A DNA stretch of 64,000 nt from Mesotaenium endlicherianum (Eukaryota; Streptophyta; Zygnematophyceae; Zygnematales; Mesotaeniaceae): assembly GCA_009602735.1 (NCBI GenBank), contig WELA01009451.1:183403-247402 (forward strand). The letters run 5' to 3'. The notes under the pieces are model-generated. The model was not told the DNA's origin and searched no databases. It worked only from the letters and a program-made list of their open reading frames with translations. The position numbers and the translations under genes are program-made. Of this stretch, positions 34,160-44,709 are shown piece by piece (the first letter of the stretch is position 1; each line of letters starts with the position of its first letter).

Positions 34160-37100
34160 TCAATTTTTCCTCTTTCTTGTTCTTGCAGGCTGCCTCCAAG
34201 GGGTCTTCTGCTGCTTCTTGATGGTGGCAGGCTGCCTCTTTGAAATCTTCGGGCTTCTTGTAGAGAGACTTGAGGCTGGTCCAAGATGGGGGTTGGCGGC
34301 ATGGAAGCGCTTCAACTTTCTCTGAACTTTGTCAAGGTAGTGCGCCGCCACCCAACTATTCTCCGAATCTGGATATCCTTTCCACTTGATCAAGTATTGC
34401 TGCTGTCTCCTGAAATTTCTCATAGCCACTATGTCTTCCACTTCGTACTCCAAATGATCATCCACTATTGTTGGGGCTGGTGGGGTTGTCACACGTCCTG
34501 GGAACTTGTTGTCGGGTTGCACATATGGCTTGAAGAGGGAAGCGTGGAATACGGGGTCGATGTGCATAGTCTGGGGAAGTTCTAGCTTGAAAGCAACGGG
34601 GTTGACTTGCTGGATAATCTTGAAGGGTCCCAAATACTTGGGAGAGAACTTGCTGCCGGCAGGCCTGTTGTTCAGGGAAATATTCTTGGATGATAGTAAC
34701 ACGTTGTCACTTGCTTTGTACGTAATTTCTCTTCTGGACCTGTTTGCCACTCTTGCTTGAGCATCTTGCGCCTGTTGTAGAGCTTTCTTCGCTGCTGTAA
34801 GGGCCGCTTCTAATGTCTCCATATTAACTGTTGCTGCAGGTACTTCATCATGGCCAGCCGTGAAGCTCAGCGGCGTGGTTGGATGGAAGCCATAGTTGAG
34901 GAAGAATGGGGACTCTTGAGTAGAGGCCTGCGTCGTGTTGTTGTAGGCAAACTCAAGGGGGGTCAAGTACATGTCCCAGTCTTGCTCGAGGGTAGACACA
35001 TAGGCCTTTAAAGAGGTCTTTAGGGTACGATTCATACGCTCAATTTGCCCATTTGATTGTGGGTGGTAGGCGGTAGACATATCCAGTGATGTACCCAAGT
35101 TCTTGAAGAGATTTTTCCAGAAATGGCTTGTGAATCTTGGGTCTCTATCTGATGCAATTGTTGATGGTAGTCCATGGAGTCGAAATATGTTGTCAAAGAT
35201 GAGTCTTGCAAGTTGTGGTGCTGTAGCCTTAGTCGTCGTGGGAAAAAAATGAGCCATCTTGGTAAGTCTGTCCACCACCGTGAGTATTGCATTATGGCCT
35301 CGAGGTGTCACGGGCAGTCCACGATAAGGTCCATTGAGATGTCCGTCCATTGTCTTTCGGGGATTGGTAGTGGTTGGAGGAGTCCTCCCGCCTTTTGCGA
35401 TGATGGCTTGATTCTTTGGCATGTGTCACAGCTCCTGCAGTACTCCTTGACTTGCTTAGACATGCCTGGCCAACAATAAGTCCTAGCTAGAACGCCCGTG
35501 GTCCTTAGGATTCCAAAGTGTCCTCCAAGAGGGTTGTCGTGTGCTTCTCGTAGAAGCAAGAGCCGGAGGTCTATGTCATTAGGAACACATCTCTGGCCCG
35601 TATCTTGCCTCACCCAATAATTGCCTTCTTGCTTCTTGCATGGGTCCAAGGCTGCTTCTCCGTTCTTGTAGTAAGGGTCTCTTTCATAGGCGGCTGAAAA
35701 TCGAGCTTCCAGATCTGTCTTCAGGGATACCATCACTGCATTTAATTGCAGTCTTGAGAGGGGGTCAGCCGGGTTTGTCTTGCCGGGCTGGTACTGAATC
35801 GTGATGTTGTATTGTTGCAAGTATCCGCTCCATCTTGCTTGTCTCCTTGAGAGATACGGCTGCGTCTGGAGGTGCTTTAACGCCTCGTGGTCCGTGGTGA
35901 CCAGTACCTTGCGTCCTTCAACGTAGCAGCGCCAAACCTTCAAGGCATGTACAATCGCCAATGCCTCTCGCTCCGTGGTTGTATAATTTTGCTCGGCTGG
36001 ATTTAGCTTCCTTGACTCGTAGGCGATGGGCTGCAGTCCCTTGCCTTGGTCTTGAAGCAGGATTGCTCCTATTGCATAGGAAGATGCATCGGTGATGACG
36101 TGGAAGGGCCAATCTGGGTTTGGACTTGGGAGTGTGAGCACCGGGGATGTGGTCAATCTTCGCTTTAACTCTTGAAATGCCTCTTCCTCTTTTTCGGTCC
36201 ATGTATATAACCTGTCCTTCTTGAGTAGATCCGTAAGAGGGGCTGCTATGTGCGAGAAGCTCTGGATGATTCTCCTGTACCAATTGGCAAATCCCAAGAA
36301 TGATTGGAGTTCTTTCGTGGTCGTGGGGGTTGGACATTCCTCCACCACCGTGGTCTTCTTGGGGTCCATCTTGATGCCATCACCAGTCACGTGGAGACCT
36401 AGGAACTCCACTTCGTGTTTGGCAAACTCGCACTTTGACTCCTTCGCAAATAGCTTGTTTTGCTTCAATACTTCGAGGACTTCTTTCAAGTGTCTCGCAT
36501 GCTCTTCAAGGGTCTTGCTGTAGATAAGGATGTCATCGATGAATACCACCACAAATCTGTCCAACATGGGCTGAAATATGGTGTTCATCATAGTCATGAA
36601 TGTTGCTGGCGCATTGGTGAGTCCAAATGGCAGGACCATGAACTCAAAATGTCCATATCTTGTCCTGAATGCCGTCTTCTCTACGTCCGGTTCTGCGATG
36701 CGAATCTGGTGGTAGCCGCTCCGTAAGTCAATCTTCGTGAAGTACTTGGCTTGTGAAGTTCTTGGCTCGTGAAGTACTTGGCGCGTGAAGCTCGTGTCCC
36801 TTCCTCACAAGTCTCTTGAGTTGGAGGGCGGACAATAGTATCTCGTGTGCCGGCTTCTCGATGTCTCGGGTCTGGATATTGTGGATTGCGCGCAAAATAC
36901 AGATTCTTGAAGTGATGTCATTCTTGATCTTGATAGTACCGGTCCTCCAATCAACTTGGGGGTTGTGCTTGGTCAACCAAGGCGTCCCTAGGATGACGTC
37001 GTACTTGCCCAATTGCATGGGGGAGAACACTACTCTATCCTTGAAGGACTTGATAGAGAGTGCCAAGGGGTACGTCTTCTTGGAAGGGGTAGTATAGGAG

Positions 37101-37430
37101 AATCCATCGGGCATCATAATCTCCTCGTCGTGGTCAAGAGTTCGCATAGTAATACCGTGCTTGGTGGCAAAATCTGCAGCAATGAAGTTGCCTTGAGCTC
37201 CGCTATCCACCAAGATGTGGACCTTCTCTCCTCCAAGGTAACCTCTCAAACTCATTGGGGCTGGAACGTCGTCTTCAACGGGGGTCTCCACCTCACTTGG
37301 CGTGTTGCCTTCTCGTGAAGTGGGTCTTGGGGTGGTAGGCTCCTGGCCTACCGGCGCTGTCCGTTTTTTGACAACTTTTTGGGGCATGAAAGTGCACGAT
37401 GGCCCTTTTCCTTGCAATAGAAGCATAGTC
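34160..37430 (-). pseudogene. pol region of element A (broken)
   Basis: In minus-strand order the region holds an aspartic protease (Val-Asp-Ser-Gly-Ala), part of reverse transcriptase with Phe-Ile-Asp-Asp-Ile-Leu, RNase H (Ile-Thr-Asp-Ala-Ser), integrase with the His-His-Cys-Cys finger and catalytic core, and a chromodomain (Tyr-Leu-Ile-Lys-Trp-Lys-Gly-Tyr). It is broken in several places and shorter than in element C. Confidence 0.9.
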
Positions 37431-38618
37431 CAGCCGTCATGAGAGCTTCTTTTTCAGCCGGGGAGAGTCTTGCTTTCACTCCTTGCTGGTTTCTTGCATC
37501 ATAAGTGTCATTGGAGGGTCTTCCACTCTTCCGGGCAGCCGCGGGGTCCCTTTTAATAACTCCAATTTCCATGGGTGTGGGTCCAGATTCGGATGTGGAA
37601 GGGGCTGCGTACACCCGTGTCGCTGGTGTCCGTGAAGATGAAGGCACGGAGTGCTTGAAATCCAAGGTATCCACCTTTTGGGCCACTTCAATGATCTTTG
37701 AGAAGTCCGTAATTCCACTTCCTTTGCCATCTTGGGTTTGAGGCCAGAGATGTAGCGGTCAATCTTCTCCTCAAGAGACATGTTGGGGATCTCAAGAGTG
37801 AGGGCGTAAAATCTGGATGTATACTCTTGAACGGACGTCGTTTGCTTGAGATAGTGGAGCTTTCTTCGAGCAATCTTCTCCGCATTGACGGGCACGAATT
37901 GCTTCTTGAGGGCCTCACAAAAATCTGCCCATCTTGCATATGATGGTGGGGGCTCTTGGCCGAGCATGGGGTGCGCCATAGCTTGATATATAGCCGCTTG
38001 ATAGTTACGCCACCATGATGTTGCTGCTCCTCTAAGTAAGGTAACGGCAAAGGGAACGTAGTCCTCCTCGGGTACTTCAAGGAATGCGAGGTACGTCTCC
38101 ACTTGGTAGAGCCATAAATTCAGGTTGGCACCTTTCCCGGGGTTGAAAGTGTCGGGTTTGCCGGGCTTGATGAGTTTCCTTGCTCTCGTTGGCTCTTGTG
38201 GAGGCGCTTGAGCCGGGGCTGGATTTTGAGCATTGCTCGCAATAGGGGCAACCATGGCAGCCATAGCTTCTCTTGACGCTTGCACGGTTGCTTCATAGGT
38301 GGCCAAGCCCACTTGGTTGTGGACGGTCATTAGGAAGGCTGCCCACTCATTTGCGGGAACTCCTTGTGGTGGGGTCAACTTTGCTATAGCGGCTGCCACG
38401 GGATTTGACGGTGCTCCTCCTTGTGGTGCTTCTTGTTGTTGCAAATTTCCTTGAGTAGGCTCTCCCATTGGCGTTGGAGGAGGGTGTACTCCTCCTTGTG
38501 GAGCTTCTTGTTGTTGCAGATTTTCTTGAGTGGGCTCTCCCATCGGCGTTGGAGGAGGGTGTCTTGGAGAGGAAGGGCTTCCTTCGAAAGCTTGCTGTTG
38601 GTCTTGAGGATCGGCCAT
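37348..38618 (-). pseudogene. gag region of element A (broken)
   Basis: It begins with the Gln/Pro-rich Met-Ala-Asp-Pro-Gln-Asp-Gln-Gln-Gln start and carries the same capsid-like core and Cys-x2-Cys-x4-His-x4-Cys zinc knuckle as element C. The overlap with pol keeps the A-AAA-AAC slippery heptamer (complement at 37363-37369). Confidence 0.9.
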
Positions 38619-38640
38619 CTTCTTGTGCTACCAAAGTGCC

Positions 38641-38655
38641 TAGCTCCGATACCAC
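38641..38655 (-). promoter_or_regulatory. tRNA-Met-type primer-binding site of element A
   Basis: On the minus strand TGGTATCGGAGC lies one base after the 5' LTR. It matches the usual plant retroelement Met primer site, TGGTATCAGAGC, except for one G. Confidence 0.85.
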
Positions 38656-39158
38656 TGTAGTGAAACAGATAGATAAAGTACTTAGTAAAACAGAATACTT
38701 TATCTATTCAAGACAAGGATCTTTGAACACAAGTGGTAGCTTCTTGAAAGAGAGATGGCTTCTTGAAAGTTAATATATTTCTGGATTTTGGCAAGTACAA
38801 GAGTGATTCGGGAATGTCTTTCTATGTTCTAGCTCTTGTTTATATACTTGCTAAATAAGTAATTTCTAGGAAGGTGTATGTTGATGTGTTGGCACCCAAC
38901 ACATCCCAAAACTTGCCACCTCTTTTTAGAATAATGTACACATGTCCTATTGACCTAATAATGGCGCATTTGACTTTTGCCACGTGGAGTTCTTCTAGGT
39001 CATTCCTCTAACTTCGAAAATGCCTTAGAAGGTTCAAAGGACATGAACCAAGTCACTAGAGTACCTATTCACACTTGAATCCACACAATACTACTCCAAA
39101 TATATTTGAAAACATTAAAATATATGCAAACCAATATATAATAACTCAAATCACTACA
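38656..39158 (-). repeat. 5' LTR of element A
   Basis: 503 bp, TGTAGTG to CACTACA. A minus-strand TATATAAA (complement 38839-38846) is a possible TATA box. This LTR is closer to the 5' LTR of element C (about 14 differences) than to its own 3' LTR (about 26). Confidence 0.93.
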
Positions 39159-39163
39159 CCAAG

Positions 39164-39705
39164 CATACAACAACAGGCAAGTATTTCATTTGTCGACTTT
39201 AGATGCCTGATCAATTTCGGGATTAGAAGTTTTATTTTCACAAGGATGCTCACCCGTCTGAAAGTTAAAAATCCTTTATCATCCATCGGACAAGGCACCA
39301 CCTCTGCACGTAATTTGGACATATGAGAATGGTAGAACACGACTTGGTATCAGGACTTTCCTTGTTGACCAGATAACTCTTTTACGGTGGGTCATTCTGA
39401 AGTCGGCCTCAAAAAAGAAATAGTTGTTCAGCAATGAGTTAGTAAACTAGTGTATACGATGAGAGGAAGCTGAATCTTAGTTCAATGAAATTAAGGTCTG
39501 AAAAGTGGTGTCCAAGAGGGACGGTAGGACAGGTTTAAAGGAGATCAATTTTGTGCTATATAGAACGGTTATGCTTAAAAATCATCCAAACCGTCCCCCA
39601 CGAGCGTCAAATATACAGCAGTTTCTACACTGGAGACCCTTCACGTCAAAAATGAAAAGGAACGTGTCTGAAATTCAAATCATATGACACAGAAGCGTCA
39701 TATTG
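39164..39705 (-). repeat. Three-copy dispersed repeat R3, copy 3
   Basis: Reverse-complement partner of 6155-6697, as expected from its place in the right arm. Element A separates it from the mTERF pseudogene. Confidence 0.75.
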
Positions 39706-41229
39706 GCGTGAAGATCGAGTCATCTGATGATGCACAGGGGTTATTATATTAATTTGCCTGTTCTCCTTGATGATAAGTGAATCCTAAACAATTTGGGAGT
39801 AGGAAAACACCTCGTGCAATGCATACAGCTAGTGGCGGCTATTCCTTGATCATTAGAATGAATGCGCATGATGCGCAGTGTCTCTCTTGTACTCAGTTGA
39901 TCTGTGGTGTCGCCCAGGTTAGAAGGTTTGCGGTCTTGCTATTGCCAATACTAGAGCAAGATACATTCAGGGAAAGCTATAGATGTGTGACCTTATTGTT
40001 TAGGAGGCCTATATGGGGCTGACCTCGTTATGCAGCACCAGCAGATATAGGCATACATGTACGTGCTTGTAGAATGCATTTTTCAAAAATTAATTCTCTC
40101 CTCAGCTATGAAGCCCTCTAGCGAGCATTTGGACATAAGGACCATGACGACCTTCCTCATCTTATTCTTCTTCATTGGACTGCGTCATCAGGACTTGCTT
40201 TCACAAGTGGACCTTTGTATCCAGGCCCTTTTGGTCCCATTCCTAGAAATCTCCTAGCTTTCTCACGTAGCCTGCTTCATGGAGCTACGTGATAAGAAGG
40301 CCAATTGTGACAAAAGTGTTTTGACTATTCTTTACACCCTAACTTAAATATCACAAGAAAGGAAGTTCTCTCATGTTTGAGGGGGTTGTTTCATGTCCTG
40401 AAAATGTGGCCCGCTGCAAGGAGCAAGTGCCTGCCAGTATGTCACTCTCTGCTCCTCATCCTCTTCCCATGCAGCTCTGGCATTGCAAAGTCTTACCTCG
40501 AGGGTCTCAAGCGTTCTTTGGCTGGTATTGTCAAGACAATCGGGCTGGACTAGAACCTGGCCTAGTGTCATCGCCACACAGGCCCACAGGGCATGGAGCC
40601 TAAATAGATAAGGGATGAATGATGACTTTAGGACAACAGGAATGAGGGATTGTGGGGTTGAGGTCTTTGGGTGGGGCAGCTGTTACAGGGTCCTTAATGA
40701 AAGAGTAGAATGCCAGGCCCGTTTTATGCCCAGGCAGGAGCTCTCTTGAATAGGCAGCGTGTGCGTCGTCTCTCGGATGCCCCTTTGCTCCACTTATGCC
40801 ATCACTGATATGCTTCACTCCCTAGTCTCTCACTCATGCATGCATGCATTTGGTACCTGCGCATGAGGCGGCTGCTGCTGCTGCGCTGCTGCTGCAGGGA
40901 CTTTGAGGATGTTGATGTGAGGACCTCCAGTAGAACATCTTCAGATGCCTTGAGGAAGATAGAGCTCTGAAATCCTGCCCCTACACATCTCCCTTCCCAG
41001 GAATACCCCTCAAGGGCTGCATCAGGTGTGGGTGCATGCTTGTTTTGCTGGCAACTGGGTGGCTTTAAGCTGAGGATGGTGAGAAAGAAGGGGCTTGGGT
41101 CCAGGCAGGCTTGGAATATTGAGGGTTGGGGAGCTCACAATCGGGCCAGGGCAGCGTAAGAGAGAGCAGGCAATAGGAAAGGGACTTTTATATTTGCATT
41201 AGTGAATGGGTAGAGATCTCCCGCCTCCC

Positions 41230-41260
<31 letters not shown>

Positions 41261-41410
41261 AGTGTGTGCGTGCGTATGAGTGTGGGTATAGCCGTTTGAA
41301 TCAGCCATGCCCACATCATTGAAGTCGGCTGAATGCTGCGGGAACACATTTGAGGGACAGTCATTGGGGGAGAGAAGAGCTGCTCCCAGAGTGCTGTGCT
41401 GCATTGCTTT
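39706..41410. other. Distal part of the right arm, no gene recognised
   Basis: It matches the left arm at 4275-6150. A minus-strand segment near 40460-40500 (Cys-Asn-Ala-Arg-Ala-Ala-Trp-x-Glu-Asp-Glu-Glu-Gln) is readable in both arms (left copy near 5250-5290), but the surrounding frames are not conserved. I treat it as untranslated or intronic. Confidence 0.4.
41233..41262. repeat. (TG)n microsatellite
   Basis: Partner of the CA tract at 4427-4461 in the other arm. Confidence 0.9.
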
Positions 41411-42024
41411 AGTCTCTCTCAAAGGAGAAGCCCCAGGCCCCCTGGGTTGCTAAGGTTTCATGCATCGCACTGGCTGGCCCAAGAATGGTGGGAAAAAAGG
41501 GAAGGGCAATTTATGTGGTCACGTCTGCTCTTGTTGAATGCCTTGTTGCTTGAGATGCATGTTTGTGCTGATCGAGGGCGAGCGTGGAATGGTTGAAAAT
41601 GTGAAGAAATTTATAGAGCACCTGAGCGATCGACAGCTGAAGGGCGTCATGCACTGGTAAGGTCTACAACGTGGCACTCGAGAGGCACGAGGGCTATTCA
41701 ATTTGCCAGGTGGCAGGGTCTCGGTATTGAGGCGGACAACCAAAAGGGCGCATGAGTGTGGTGGCAAGAAGAAGGATATTTTAGCACTAATGTCATCTTT
41801 GTTCCTTAAGTTCATCATTTATAGATCCATTTGGTTGCTAAGTAGGGCATCACCTGATAATTTCTTCATTATCAACGTCTTTCCTAGCATGTGTACGTGT
41901 ATTGGTTTCGACGCAAGATATCACAAGAGCATTCTGAATTGAGCAACAACATATTTCATTGGCAAAAGGTTGATTTACGAGCCCTTTTTCCCAAAAAGAG
42001 CTGAAGTTTTTGAGACACGGTAGC
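41411..42024. other. Short unique stretch, no gene recognised
   Basis: It lies between the end of the duplication and solo LTR S2. No domain or conserved frame seen. Confidence 0.4.
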
Positions 42025-42740
42025 TGTAATGAATCAGTATATTGGTAGATATAATATTCATTTAAATATAATAGTTAAATAAGTTCAGGGTGCTGAACTC
42101 TAGTTAATATTGAGTCTGCTGGATTTTAAAAAATAATCAGTCTAAATGACTCAGCCGGGAGCAGCAGGCTGAAGTCAACTTAGGTCAGCTTGCTGACACA
42201 TTCTTTGACAGCCAACTGACTTCCGTACTTGGTAGCAGTGAATTGTCTAGATATGCATTCAAGTGTGGTGTGCTAGATGAATGGCCAGATGACATCCTAG
42301 GGATGGATGGCGATTCGGGATGATGGAAGATGCCGGTGGATTCGGTTAACCGAGGTCCTACCAACGTGGTTAACTCCCGGGTAGGCGGTGCCATCGCACT
42401 GGCCGTTGAAGAGTAAACCCATTCATTGTACATATGCTAGGTATTGCTCTCGAGTTCGGCATTCGAAAACGAGGCCAACTCTCTTGTACAGCTGACGGAG
42501 ATCTGAATCCAAGGCGAGAAGCCATTAATATGCACTGTCTTCTAGCCTTGCTTATGTACAAGTTTACTGATTGCATTATTGATGCTAGTTTACTTCCATT
42601 TGACTTGCAAGTATTGTCCAATGCTAGTGCGTTGTCTTTTGCTGTTTAAACAATTAACAAAAAATACCATAAAGATTACTTGCTGATATAAAGATCTTCA
42701 TTAATTGTCAATCGCTTATTTGGTAAGTCGATTCATTTCA
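42025..42740 (+). mobile_element. Solo LTR S2, family-2 Ty3/gypsy
   Basis: A complete 716-bp LTR, TGTAATGAATC to GATTCATTTCA, between perfect 5-bp duplications GTAGC (42020-42024 and 42741-42745). It is a remnant of a full insertion reduced by LTR-LTR recombination. Confidence 0.94.
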
Positions 42741-42745
42741 GTAGC

Positions 42746-43100
42746 ACGCACAAAGACTCTTACAAAGTACTGTTTATTGGTCGTGAACTAGAGGAATCCA
42801 GGACTACCAATGTTTGCATGCCAACAACGGGCAACAAGCTTATTTATTGCAAATAGTATGTCTTTTCTCTCTTGACCTCAAATAACGTGTACAAGAAGTA
42901 CCGGAACACATATAGATGAAGCACTACCTTTTTTCTTCTATATTTTTCTCAAATATAATTCATCAAAATATGACACGCTTGAACTGTGCTCAAGCCATTC
43001 ATTGTTAGTTAAAGCGAGAAAGTAGAGTTGCAGTAATTTCTCTTACTAAATGGCGTGCTTGTTCGCAACAGCCAATAAGAAATAGATCGAGTATGGACTT
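42746..43100. other. Short AT-rich stretch between LTR fossils
   Basis: No gene recognised. It may be the leader of the old ORF3-bearing copy that follows, but I see no firm match to the corresponding part of element B. Confidence 0.35.
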
Positions 43101-43920
43101 CACAGTTATGATGATTCAAGAGAATGACATTTTCAGAGCTTCAACGTATGATCCTTACATCCTTGACATTGAGGAGGAAAAAAAAGCTGAGGAGGACAGG
43201 CAATGGAAGGCAGAGGAGGAACAGCAAAAGTAACTGGAGAGCTACTGCTATACAGTCATGGGCAAGAGATTGGATCTTTTGCAGGATGCACTGCAATATG
43301 CACCCAAGAGAGCAGAGCAGCAGACCAAAGGACAACCCTGCAAAGAGAAGGAGAAGGAGTTGTGGACAAGTACATTGAGATCCACATTGGACTTCTCTTG
43401 CACGATGACTATGTCAGGATGGTAGGATCTAATGCCAAGGAAGCCAAGGCCCTTGCCATACAGCCTGAAGACCCACCAGTACCATTAACGGGGATAGTAG
43501 GATCTCACAGAGTCATCAGGATGATTCGGATGCTACCAGATAGCTTCAGAGAGGTAACGTCCTACTACAGGTTCAAGCTTATGTATAATGTGGTGGAGAG
43601 GAGGAGCTGGGAATTCTTGGCCAAGGCGACCAATCAGCAGATGTTCTCAGTCCACAAGTACCCCTGCACACTGAAGAGGACGGACCCTGTTTGCTTTAAG
43701 CAGCCTACGAATTGGCGCTGGATGACCATGAAAATTGATGATCAGGACAATGACAGGGCTATAGAGGACAACTTCAACCCCACGCTAGACGGCACAATCT
43801 CCCGACCTCCTCACATTGCACCCTAGGACCCTAGACTAGATGGGCTAAGGAGGTGCATGAGTAGAGAGATGAAGGATGAGAGGACCAGAGCCCGGCACTC
43901 TTTTTCTAAAAGTAAGCATG
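43100..43920 (+). mobile_element. Old family-2 copy E0, first part of its ORF3 (fossil)
   Basis: The translation resembles the middle of the ORF3 of element B at roughly half of positions, including Asp-x-Tyr-Ile-Glu, Pro-Gly/Thr-Gly-Ile-Val-Gly, Glu-Arg-Arg-Ser-Trp-Glu, and Asn/Asp-Trp-Arg-Trp-Met-Thr. It stops where the inverted LTR S3 begins; the rest of the same ORF resumes at 53482. It is broken in several places and is clearly older than B and E2. Confidence 0.8.
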
Positions 43921-43930
43921 TGAAATGAAT
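43921..43930 (-). mobile_element. Inverted solo LTR S3, first 10 bp (split by element B)
   Basis: The ten bases TGAAATGAAT are the complement of an LTR end and continue at 52778 on the other side of element B. The LTR's own 5-bp duplication, GCATG, lies at 43916-43920 and 53482-53486. Confidence 0.85.
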
Positions 43931-44675
43931 TGTAATGAATCAGTATATTAGTAGATATAATATTCATTTAAATATAATAGTTAATTTAGTTCAGCCTGCT
44001 GAACTTTAGTTAGTAGTCAGTCTGCTGAACTTTAGTTAATAATCAGTCTGCTGGACTTTACATAATTATCAATTTAATGACTCGGCCAAAAGCAGCAGGC
44101 TGAAGTCAACTTAAGTCAGCTTGCTGACACATTCTTTGACAGCCAGCTGACTTCCGTGCTCGGTAGCAGCGAACTGCCTTGATATGCATCTAAGTACCAC
44201 CTGCTAGATGAATGGCCAGATGACATCCCCATGATGGATGGCTATTCGGGATGATGGGAGATGGCGGTGGATTTGGTTAACCGAGGTCCTACCAACGTGG
44301 TTAACTCCCGGGTAGGCGGTGCCATCGCACTGACCGTTGAACAGTAAACTCATTCCATGTACATATGCTAGGCATTGCTCTCGAGTTCGGCATTCGGAAA
44401 CGAGGCCAACTCTCTTGTACAGCTTACTGAGAGAACTCTGAATCCAAGGCGAGAAGCCATTGATACGCACTGTCTTCTAACCTTGCTTATGTATGAGTTT
44501 ACTGATTTGCATCATTGATGCTAGTTTACTCGCATTTGACTTACGAGTATTATTCCCTGCTAGTGTATTGTCCTTTGCCGTTTAACTAGTTAACGGAAAT
44601 ACCATAAAGATTACTTGCTGATATAAAGATCTTTATTAATTGTTAATCGCCTATTTGGTAAGTCGATTCATTTCA
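43931..44675 (+). repeat. 5' LTR of element B
   Basis: 745 bp, TGTAATGAATC to GATTCATTTCA. TATAAAG at 44623-44629 is a possible TATA box. Near the left end it has one more copy of a 26-bp CTGCTGAACTTTAGTTA-type unit than the 3' LTR. Confidence 0.93.
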
Positions 44676-44676
44676 G

Positions 44677-44688
44677 TGGTATCGGAGC
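44677..44688 (+). promoter_or_regulatory. tRNA-Met-type primer-binding site of element B
   Basis: TGGTATCGGAGC lies one base after the 5' LTR, the same 12-mer as in elements A and C although the LTRs are unrelated. Confidence 0.88.
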
Positions 44689-44709
44689 AGTTATCACAGT
44701 CTTCTTTGT

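Larger units (their letters stand above)
32893..39158 (-). mobile_element. LTR element A, family-1 Ty3/gypsy chromovirus (broken)
   Basis: A minus-strand element with two 503-bp LTRs, bounded by the 5-bp duplication CCAAG (32888-32892 and 39159-39163). In element order it has: 5' LTR, tRNA-Met-type primer site, gag with zinc knuckle, protease, reverse transcriptase, RNase H, integrase, C-terminal chromodomain, a long untranslated tail, polypurine tract, 3' LTR. It is about 0.4 kb shorter than its relative C, and its frames are broken in about four places. The two LTRs differ at about 26 of 503 positions (about 5%), so it is the older of the two family-1 copies. It inserted into the right arm of the inverted duplication, beside repeat R3. 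Confidence 0.95.
27990..41410 (-). repeat. Right arm of the large inverted duplication
   Basis: Reverse-complement partner of 4275-10500. It is longer because it took two insertions: the MITE at 30898-31462 and LTR element A at 32893-39158. Host sequence resumes without loss across both insertions except for the expected target duplications. So the duplication predates both insertions, unless each was lost cleanly from the left arm, which is less likely. Confidence 0.9.

Noticed and set aside
44204-44470. An 88-codon antisense frame conserved in the LTRs of B (identical in both) and E2
   Set aside because: It lies wholly inside the LTR, runs antisense, and is disrupted in older LTRs; its conservation only reflects LTR similarity.
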